Source: CACKLF01 sp002725175 (lineage in GTDB: Bacteria; Pseudomonadota; Alphaproteobacteria; Rhodobacterales; Rhodobacteraceae). From it: 7,671 nucleotides of DNA. The stretch lies in assembly GCA_002725175.2 (NCBI GenBank), contig PBQX02000045.1, positions 1 to 7,671 of the forward strand, given 5' to 3'. The position numbers and the translations under genes were made by a program. Numbering within the stretch: position 1 is the first letter of the stretch; every line of letters starts with the position of its first letter. Of this stretch, positions 1 through 4,636 are shown in pieces. The notes beneath the pieces are model-generated. The model made no database searches. It worked only from the letters and a program-made list of their open reading frames with translations, and was not told the DNA's origin.

Positions 1-314
1 AAAAGAAACTTTCAGTTTCAGAAAGTTTAGACGAGCATGGAAATGACCGAGGGCCGGTTAACGCTCTTGCTGGAGCATTAGCTAAAGATTTGGGAAAATA
101 TCAGGATATTATTTCTGATATGAAATTAATTGACTACAAAGTAAGGATTACTGCTGGTGGAACCGAGGCAGTTACTAGGGTGTTAATTGATAGTGAAGAT
201 AGTGAAGGTAGAAGGTGGTCAACAATCGGCGTTTCTCCAAATATTGTTGATGCAAGTTTTCAGGCACTTCTAGATGCAATGAATTGGAAAATACTTAAGT
301 CTTTGGAGGACTAA
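1..314 (+). CDS. cimA: (R)-citramalate synthase, C-terminal regulatory domain (5' truncated)
   Basis: The frame is open from base 3 and reads 103 codons to a TAA at 312-314, so only the C-terminus is present; the start lies upstream of the window. The visible part is the LeuA-type dimerisation/allosteric domain: GPVNALAGAL near the edge, then KLIDYKVRI, GTEAVTRVLIDS, the block RRWSTIGVSPNIVDAS, and FQALLDAMNWKIL. The W.T.GVS.NI..AS.QAL.D pattern is characteristic of CimA-like proteins rather than LeuA. CimA condenses acetyl-CoA with pyruvate to (R)-citramalate, a threonine-independent entry to isoleucine, and this domain usually carries feedback control by isoleucine. The catalytic barrel is not visible, so activity is inferred from family. 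An internal TTG at 90 is not the start, because conserved sequence continues upstream of it. The last 20 bp overlap the 3' end of the convergent transporter gene. No N bases occur here. Confidence 0.88.
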   Translation, partial: KKLSVSESLDEHGNDRGPVNALAGALAKDLGKYQDIISDMKLIDYKVRITAGGTEAVTRVLIDSEDSEGRRWSTIGVSPNIVDASFQALLDAMNWKILKSLED

Positions 315-1524
315 TTCTTAAAAACCAAATCAATATGGCTGCAAAGGAAATAAAAGGTATCATTGTTAAGTTTACCAAGCCCCATCCAATCGAAGGAGAT
401 GTTCCAGAGCAATTTAATATAAAACCTGATGCCAAAGAAGCTATCGCTACAGTGCCAAACACACAAAAATCATTAATACCTTGAATAAAGTTCTTGTCTT
501 CCTCTTTAGAAGAGGATGTTAGAAGGAAAGTGGCCCCAATAAAAAGAAAATTCCATCCAACTCCTAAAAAGATTAGATCTGCGTAAAAGTGACCCAATTC
601 TTGACTTAAAAAGCCAAATGCCCCCGCTGCTACAAAAAGGAAAACTCCTACGCTCATAACTGTTTTGACTCCGTATTTTGAAATAAGAAATCCAGTGAAG
701 AAACTGGGTAAGTACATTGATAATGCATGTGCAGTGACTATATTTGCGGCGTCAGAACTTGTATAGCCGCATCCTATAACGGCTAGTGGAGTTGAGGTCA
801 TAACAAGATTCATTAATGCGTAGGCTATCACAGCACAAATAATCGCAGTTAGGATCTTATTGTCTGTAAGGAGACTGAATTTAATTCCTGAATAGTTATT
901 TTGTTTTGTAGCAACACTTTTTTTTGGTGTTTTAAAAAATAAAAACAATAAGGCACCAATAATATTCATAATAATTGCTGCAAGGTAACTTCCAGCAAAT
1001 GGAATTTCACTAAAATAGTAAACTGTATATTTTGCAGTCTGTGGACCAATGATTGCAGCAAACAAGCCTCCAATCATAACAAAAGAAATTGCATGAGCTC
1101 TATAGGTTTTTCTTATAGTATCAACAGAAGCAAACCTATAGAAAGCTTGAGCGGCCATATATAAACCATGAAAAANNGAACCTATTANNAGAANNNGGAA
1201 AGACTGATNTANNAGGCCAATAATNCAGATAANGCANCCNAANANNCCNCCAAGAATNCCTAANAAGAAACTAANTTTTCTGTTAAATTTTTCTGTCACC
1301 CTTGCAAGGATGGGNGCNGATATCATNCNGCCAATTATNATCATGGTTATAGGTANGGTNGAAAAACACTTNTTTTCAGATANCCATTGNCCAGCAAGNC
1401 CTGAAATAACGAAATAAAGTCCTAGTTGCGCCCCCACNGTNGCATGGGCGAGNAATAAAATNANNAAATTTAATCGNGCTGTTTTCTCGTCAACCTTGCC
1501 GTCAGATATGGAAGTTGATATCAA
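295..1524 (-). CDS. Major facilitator superfamily (MFS) transporter
   Basis: About 409 residues, the usual MFS length, made almost entirely of hydrophobic segments consistent with 12 membrane helices. The loop between helices 2 and 3 carries a motif-A-like stretch at residues ~71-83 (PILARVTEKFNRK). A central polar loop with lysines (FKTPKKSVATKQ) separates two six-helix halves. It should be an inner-membrane secondary transporter; the substrate cannot be read from the sequence. The start is uncertain: the frame is open back to 1569 without an ATG, and the TTG at 1524-1522 is the best of the available starts but lacks a clear ribosome binding site. The stop TAA (297-295) lies inside the end of cimA. 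About 39 N bases fall between 1176 and 1477, leaving helices ~1-5 partly unreadable, yet the frame stays open. It is transcribed divergently from the glycosylase gene. Confidence 0.85.
   Translation of the reverse strand: MISTSISDGKVDEKTXRLNXXILXLAHXXVGAQLGLYFVISXLAXQWXSEXKCFXTXPITMXIIGXMIXXPILARVTEKFNRKXSFXLXILXXXXXCXIXIIGXXXQSFXXXXIGXXFHGLYMAAQAFYRFASVDTIRKTYRAHAISFVMIGGLFAAIIGPQTAKYTVYYFSEIPFAGSYLAAIIMNIIGALLFLFFKTPKKSVATKQNNYSGIKFSLLTDNKILTAIICAVIAYALMNLVMTSTPLAVIGCGYTSSDAANIVTAHALSMYLPSFFTGFLISKYGVKTVMSVGVFLFVAAGAFGFLSQELGHFYADLIFLGVGWNFLFIGATFLLTSSSKEEDKNFIQGINDFCVFGTVAIASLASGFILNCSGTSPSIGWGLVNLTMIPFISFAAILIWFLRISPPKT
1176..1477. other. Block dense in ambiguous bases (N) within the MFS gene
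   Basis: About 39 of 302 bases are N here, while 1-1175 has none and 1478-1853 has none. Read in the transporter's frame, about 26 fall in third codon positions, 12 in first and 1 in second. Many first-position cases are NTN-type codons in membrane helices, where exchange among Leu, Ile, Val, Met and Phe is conservative. This pattern points to masked polymorphism among closely related genomes rather than a sequencing gap. Confidence 0.7.
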
Positions 1525-1558
1525 ATTGCTTGCTTTTTTTTCTAAAATAGTTTGGATA

Positions 1559-1577
1559 CAAAGTAGTAGTTACTTTG
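1559..1577. promoter_or_regulatory. 19-bp inverted repeat in the MFS/glycosylase divergent spacer
   Basis: CAAAGTA (1559-1565) and TACTTTG (1571-1577) are perfect inverted repeats around a 5-base centre. The element ends 13 bp before the GTG start of the glycosylase gene and lies 34 bp upstream of the proposed transporter start, in the only spacer (66 bp) between two divergent genes. Size and place suit a dimeric regulator's operator; it could also be a 7-bp hairpin in the glycosylase leader. I see no convincing -35/-10 pair on either strand. Function is inferred. Confidence 0.35.
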
Positions 1578-1590
1578 AAATGAGATTTTA

Positions 1591-2217
1591 GTGGAAATTA
1601 CAATTAAAGACCAGAAAAGTCTTGAAAACTCTTGTGAGCAATTAATTAATCACACTCCAAAGTTTAAGCAAGTTCTGGATTTGCATGGGTTTCCTTCTAT
1701 TAGAAAACGGTCTGGCGGTTTTAAGGCTCTATTAAAAACTATTATTAGCCAGCAGTTATCAGTAGCGGCGGCAAGCAATATTTGGGGAAGGGTAGAAAGT
1801 CAAGGTTTTGCTAATCTTAAAGCTATTAAATCTGCTGATGAAGCAGTTCTTAGNTCATTGGGCCTNTCTAGGCAAAAAGTGCAATATNTNAAATCTCTGG
1901 CCTTTTCCGGAATTAAATTCNATACCTTTNAAGGNTCTNATGACNAGGAGATTATTTCTGTATTAACATCTGTTAAAGGGATTGGATTATGGAGTGCTGA
2001 AATTTACTTAATGTTTAGCATGATGCGATCTGACATATTTCCAGCTGGCGACTTGGCGTTGCAAATATCCGCAAGTCATTTATTTGAGAATAATGAGAAG
2101 TTAAGCGAAAAAGAGCTTCGGGAGAAAAGTCTATCTTGGTCACCAAACAGGTCAGCNGCAGCGCTAATGTTATGGGATTATTATGCTTCCGTTAAAAATA
2201 GAAAGGGAATTTTTTGA
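1591..2217 (+). CDS. DNA-3-methyladenine glycosylase II (AlkA family, HhH-GPD)
   Basis: This 208-residue protein belongs to the helix-hairpin-helix GPD superfamily of base-excision glycosylases, which remove alkylated purines such as 3-methyladenine and leave an abasic site. Visible landmarks are the conserved ISQQLSVAAA helix (52-61), the hairpin LTSVKGIGLWSAEIYL (125-140) with the KGIG turn and following Trp134, and the FPAGD motif whose Asp154 is the expected catalytic residue. The C-terminal SPNRS.AALMLWDYY matches AlkA-type proteins. There is no four-cysteine iron-sulfur cluster, which argues against the endonuclease III/MutY branch. The length fits compact bacterial AlkA proteins lacking the N-terminal domain of E. 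coli AlkA. The start is GTG at 1591; no stronger start or clear Shine-Dalgarno exists nearby. Its TGA overlaps the ATG of the next gene, implying co-transcription. N bases at 1888-1945 blur a variable loop only. Confidence 0.9.
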   Translation: MEITIKDQKSLENSCEQLINHTPKFKQVLDLHGFPSIRKRSGGFKALLKTIISQQLSVAAASNIWGRVESQGFANLKAIKSADEAVLXSLGXSRQKVQYXKSLAFSGIKFXTFXXSXDXEIISVLTSVKGIGLWSAEIYLMFSMMRSDIFPAGDLALQISASHLFENNEKLSEKELREKSLSWSPNRSXAALMLWDYYASVKNRKGIF

Positions 2218-2876
2218 TGGAAATAAAAAATATTGAAAAAAGCTTATCAAAGTCAGGAAAGTGCAAGTCNTTAGTTATATTTTTGCATGGCTATGGCGCA
2301 AATGGAGCAGATCTAATAGGCTTAAGTAAGCCCTTAGCTGAACATTTTCCTGACACTGCGTTTATTTCTCCAGATGCATTTCAAAAGTGTCCGGGCAATC
2401 CCTCTGGTTTTCAGTGGTTTCCAATTGAATGGTTATATGGCCCTGAAAAAATAAATGTAGAGTTAGAGATTGAGAANCCCATATCAGCTNTAAGAGAATG
2501 GATCGTCTCTCAAATGCTAGAATTCAATGTTACTCCTGAACAAACTGTATTAATTGGGTTTTCACAAGGAACTATGATGACTTTGCATTTGGCAACAAGA
2601 GGGAAAGATCATTTTGCTGGTATTGTGGGTTTTTCAGGAAAGNTGTTGGCGTCTGAGAAATTAAGTAANAAGGCAGAGACCAAAATGCCAGTTTTATTAG
2701 TTCACGGAACAGATGATGAGGTTGTTCCTTTGGAAAATTTAAATGAAGCTTCGGATAGTCTTTTATCAGTTGGTTATCGGACGTTTGTTCATGTAAGTAA
2801 AGGTGTAGGTCACGGAATTGCTCCTGATGGATTGAAGGCAACTATAAGGTTTATGAAAAGATTTATTAAAAGTTAA
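2217..2876 (+). CDS. Alpha/beta-hydrolase, phospholipase/carboxylesterase family
   Basis: This 219-residue protein is a small serine hydrolase of the carboxylesterase/lysophospholipase (acyl-protein thioesterase-like) family. The order of motifs is complete: oxyanion-hole HGYGANG (24-30), SPDA (51-54), the nucleophile elbow GFSQG with Ser116, LLVHGTDDEVVP with the acid Asp167, and GVGHGI with His199. There is no signal peptide, so it should be cytoplasmic, cleaving carboxyl esters of uncertain natural substrate. The ATG at 2217 shares its A with the upstream TGA stop; a purine-rich GAAAGGGA about 8 bases upstream can serve as ribosome binding site. A TTG one codon earlier is in frame but less likely. 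The overlap suggests translational coupling with the glycosylase, although no functional link is known to me. The last 11 bp overlap the 3' end of convergent dsbB. Confidence 0.9.
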   Translation: MEIKNIEKSLSKSGKCKXLVIFLHGYGANGADLIGLSKPLAEHFPDTAFISPDAFQKCPGNPSGFQWFPIEWLYGPEKINVELEIEXPISAXREWIVSQMLEFNVTPEQTVLIGFSQGTMMTLHLATRGKDHFAGIVGFSGKXLASEKLSXKAETKMPVLLVHGTDDEVVPLENLNEASDSLLSVGYRTFVHVSKGVGHGIAPDGLKATIRFMKRFIKS

Positions 2877-3381
2877 TTGCCTTTTTAAACAGTAGTTTAN
2901 TTAATNTTCTTAACCAAAAANATAGAAAAATTAATGATATAATAGTGTTCCAATTTGCCATACTTAAGTATACAAAATCCCAAGGCACTTCATCACACCT
3001 GGTAACCGGTGTAGATAAAATTTTGTCTAACAATTCATCCACTGACAAGTTATAATTTGTGGAAGAAGTGCTGCAGTCAGTTGGACCTTCCCATATTTTT
3101 AATTCTACACCAGAATGATATCCACTGATCAAAAAACTTACTACCATTGCTAAAGCTCCTGCTATGACAAGGATTATTTTATAAATAGTAAACTCATATA
3201 TTTGATATAAAGGTAATATTAGAAAGGCTAAAAAATGTGGCCAACGCGCGTACAAACATAACTTACAAGCTTGTAGATCTAAAATTATACCAATACCAAT
3301 AGCCAAAAGAAGTAGAGTTAGGGACCCCAAGGATAAAAGGGTAACAGTAATATTTTCAGTTGATAATTTATAATTTTTCAT
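2866..3381 (-). CDS. dsbB: Disulfide bond formation protein B (DsbB)
   Basis: About 171 residues, close to the length of E. coli DsbB. DsbB is the inner-membrane quinone reductase that reoxidises periplasmic DsbA. Four hydrophobic helices are visible (~11-33, 47-63, 68-87, 143-160). The first periplasmic cysteine pair is Cys39-Lys-Leu-Cys42 (ACKLCLYARWPH) and the second is Cys103 (GPTDCS) with Cys129 (VTRCDEVPW). GYHSGVE and the DEVPWDF.YLSMANWN segment are strong DsbB family blocks. I chose the ATG at 3381-3379, five bases after the yqaA stop; a longer frame back to a TTG at 3423 would overlap yqaA by 37 bp and adds no conserved sequence. It probably forms an operon with yqaA. Three N bases near the C-terminus sit in second codon positions of a poorly conserved tail. 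No dsbA lies in the window. Confidence 0.92.
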   Translation of the reverse strand: MKNYKLSTENITVTLLSLGSLTLLLLAIGIGIILDLQACKLCLYARWPHFLAFLILPLYQIYEFTIYKIILVIAGALAMVVSFLISGYHSGVELKIWEGPTDCSTSSTNYNLSVDELLDKILSTPVTRCDEVPWDFVYLSMANWNTIISLIFLXFWLRXLXKLLFKKAINF

Positions 3382-3386
3382 TCTTT

Positions 3387-3956
3387 TTATATAATGTAAA
3401 AACCAAGGATTAGTAAAAAGCAAAACAAAACAAATAGTAAGTTTAAATATTTTTCTATGAAATATTTTGCTTTCTCCCCAAGATAATAGAGTATTCCCGC
3501 TACGAGAAAGAACCTAAACCCTCTCCCAATAATTGAAATTAACAGGAAGGACATAAGATTCATTTCAACAAAGCCAGAGAAAAGTGTTATGACCTTGTAG
3601 GGAAAGGGTGTAANACTGGCCACTAAGACCGCTAAATTTCCAATTTCCGTATACTTATCCTTTATTATCAGAAAGTCGTCAGTAAGATGATAAGCATTTA
3701 AAATGGATTCCCCGATTTCATTCCATAGAAAAAAACCTATAAAATANCCAAACATTCCACCAATTACAGACGATATTGTGGCTATTGCGGCAATTTTGAA
3801 TGCCCTATGCGGTTTTGCTAATATCATTGGAATTATTAAAACATCNGGAGGTATGGGAAATATTGAAGATTCAATAAATGAAATAAAGGCTAAGAAATAG
3901 TTAGCACGTTTTTTTTCAGCTAGCTTTAGGGTTTTAAGATATAAATTTTTTAACAT
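3387..3956 (-). CDS. yqaA: YqaA family membrane protein (DedA/VTT superfamily)
   Basis: A 189-residue integral membrane protein of the DedA-like YqaA group. Landmarks are FIESSIFPIPPDVLIIPM (27-44; the N codon is CCN, hence Pro37), with the acidic residues Glu29 and Asp38 typical of the family, SSVIGGMFGYFIG (62-74; GGN is Gly70), TPFPYKVITLFSG (116-128) and the GRGFRFFLVAG block (144-154) with the conserved arginines. DedA/VTT proteins are linked to lipid scrambling or flipping and proton-motive-force maintenance; the exact role of YqaA is unsettled. The ATG at 3956-3954 begins the typical short amphipathic N-terminus; no good ribosome binding site is visible. dsbB follows five bases after its stop. 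In many alphaproteobacteria, as far as I recall, these two genes sit together, which supports both calls. Confidence 0.88.
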   Translation of the reverse strand: MLKNLYLKTLKLAEKKRANYFLAFISFIESSIFPIPXDVLIIPMILAKPHRAFKIAAIATISSVIGGMFXYFIGFFLWNEIGESILNAYHLTDDFLIIKDKYTEIGNLAVLVASXTPFPYKVITLFSGFVEMNLMSFLLISIIGRGFRFFLVAGILYYLGEKAKYFIEKYLNLLFVLFCFLLILGFYII

Positions 3957-4055
3957 TTCAGGATATTATTCTCTACTTTAATATTTGATTTGGTAAAAAA
4001 CAGCTCAAGGCTCATTCAGACAAACTATATAAGTGGTGTGGATTTAAATTGATAG

Positions 4056-4079
4056 ATTTATTATCTAATAAATTTATTA
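4056..4079. repeat. Three alternating copies of an ATTTATTA half-site
   Basis: ATTTATTA occurs at 4056-4063 and again at 4072-4079, with its reverse complement TAATAAAT at 4066-4073 between them. This makes a dyad with a 2-base centre (4056-4073) overlapping a perfect 14-base palindrome (4066-4079). It lies just upstream of the TATAAT at 4086, where a -35 box would be, so it could be an operator. AT-only repeats arise easily by chance in this base composition. Confidence 0.4.
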
Positions 4080-4085
4080 TAACAT

Positions 4086-4091
4086 TATAAT
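4086..4091 (+). promoter_or_regulatory. Candidate -10 box for the VOC gene
   Basis: An exact TATAAT lies 64 bp upstream of the VOC start. No TTGACA-like hexamer sits at 15-19 bp spacing, because that position is taken by the ATTTATTA repeats. TTGATA at 4049-4054 is too far upstream. In such AT-rich DNA an isolated -10 match is weak evidence. Confidence 0.3.
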
Positions 4092-4140
4092 ATTCTTTTC
4101 ATCTAGATAACTTTAGTTTTTAGACAATTTTTCAAAAATC

Positions 4141-4146
4141 GAGGAG
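4141..4146 (+). promoter_or_regulatory. Ribosome binding site of the VOC gene
   Basis: GAGGAG ends 9 bases before the ATG at 4156 and is among the clearest Shine-Dalgarno matches in the window. It fixes the start. One N (4152) lies between the site and the start codon. Confidence 0.8.
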
Positions 4147-4155
4147 ATAATNAGT

Positions 4156-4536
4156 ATGATTGGATATGTAATGGTAGGTACAAATAATTTAAAGTCAGCC
4201 ATTAATTTTTTTGACAATGTTCTGGAGCCATTAGGTCTAAAAAAGGTTGAAGTTGAAGATACTTATGCTGGTTATGCTCAAAAAAATAAACTTNAGGAAA
4301 TTGAATTTTATGTTACAGAGCCGTTTGATGGGGAAAAATCAACAGTTGGAAATGGATGTATGGTATCTTTTTATGTAGCCAGTCCTAGCTTAGTTGATGA
4401 TTTCCACAAAATTGCNCTACAAAATGGCGCTNCTAATGAAGGTGANCCGGGTCCNAGGCCGTCAGATGGCAGTATTTATTATGGGTATATCCGTGATCTT
4501 GATGGAAATAAAATTTGTGCGTATTCAAACCTTTGA
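4156..4536 (+). CDS. VOC family protein (glyoxalase/dioxygenase fold)
   Basis: A 126-residue vicinal-oxygen-chelate fold protein with two beta-alpha-beta-beta-beta modules. The N-terminal MIGYVMVGTNNLKSAINFFD, central GNGCMVSFYVASPSLVDDFH, the DEG.PG.RP-like segment (NEG.PGPRP, 94-102, with CCN as Pro) and the terminal YIRDLDGNKICAY are typical of one common bacterial subgroup. In canonical metal-binding members a His near residue 4 and a Glu after the DP.GN turn bind the metal; here these are Tyr4 and Ala122, so classical glyoxalase I chemistry is unlikely. The substrate is unknown. The start is set by the GAGGAG ribosome binding site. The gene stands alone between a 199-bp and a 100-bp spacer, and its stop codon lies inside an inverted repeat. 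Five N bases fall in first or third codon positions. Confidence 0.85.
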   Translation: MIGYVMVGTNNLKSAINFFDNVLEPLGLKKVEVEDTYAGYAQKNKLXEIEFYVTEPFDGEKSTVGNGCMVSFYVASPSLVDDFHKIXLQNGAXNEGXPGXRPSDGSIYYGYIRDLDGNKICAYSNL

Positions 4537-4579
4537 ATAGATTGAAGAAGTTTTCATTTATATTTATTAAAGGTTTGAA
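4522..4579 (+). repeat. Competing inverted repeats at the 3' end of the VOC gene
   Basis: TATTCAAA (4522-4529) and TTTGAATA (4532-4539) form an 8-bp dyad across the VOC stop codon. The same left arm, TTCAAACCTTT (4524-4534), also pairs perfectly over 11 bp with AAAGGTTTGAA (4569-4579), leaving a loop of about 34 bases. The two pairings exclude one another. No U-tract follows the downstream arm, so a classical intrinsic terminator is not supported. It may be a 3'-end processing or stabilising hairpin, or an attenuator-like element before the peptidase gene. Confidence 0.45.
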
Positions 4580-4608
4580 ATAAAGTGAGATTATTTTACT
4601 AAAGACAA

Positions 4609-4620
4609 TCAATTAATTGA
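4609..4620. repeat. 12-base perfect palindrome upstream of the peptidase gene
   Basis: TCAATTAATTGA is fully self-complementary and ends four bases before the Shine-Dalgarno-like AAGGTGG. A bound regulator there would be well placed to act on the M16C gene, but the palindrome is AT-only at its core and may be chance. Confidence 0.25.
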
Positions 4621-4624
4621 AAAC

Positions 4625-4631
4625 AAGGTGG
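4625..4631 (+). promoter_or_regulatory. Ribosome binding site that decides the M16C start
   Basis: AAGGTGG matches the AAGGAGG consensus at six of seven bases and lies 5 bases before the ATG at 4637. The alternative GTG at 4628 lies within this site and has no Shine-Dalgarno of its own, so the ATG is preferred. Confidence 0.65.
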
Positions 4632-4636
4632 CGTTT

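Larger units (their letters stand above)
3957..4155. other. Divergent AT-rich intergenic region (yqaA / VOC gene)
   Basis: These 199 bp separate divergently transcribed genes and must hold both promoters. I see nested inverted repeats at 4056-4079, a perfect TATAAT at 4086-4091 facing the VOC gene, a small ATTTTT-C-AAAAAT dyad at 4127-4139, and a strong ribosome binding site at 4141-4146. Toward yqaA the best -10-like match is TATAGT on the minus strand (4029-4024), with no good -35. I see no small gene or structured RNA. Confidence 0.6.

Noticed and set aside
90..314. A stand-alone 74-residue gene starting at TTG 90
   Set aside because: The frame and the conserved CimA-like sequence continue upstream to the window edge, so it is the tail of a larger gene.
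2572..2841. Minus-strand open frame of 89 codons
   Set aside because: It lies entirely inside the esterase, whose catalytic motifs are intact, and shows no recognisable family.
2868..2885. AAAAG/CTTTT stem as a terminator between esterase and dsbB
   Set aside because: Only five mostly AT pairs around an 8-base loop; too weak to call.
3382..3423. Longer DsbB starting at TTG 3423
   Set aside because: It would overlap yqaA by 37 bp and adds residues not typical of DsbB; the ATG at 3381 fits family length and operon spacing.
3703..3900. Plus-strand open frame of 65 codons inside yqaA
   Set aside because: It is antisense to the conserved DedA core and its residues mirror that gene's composition.
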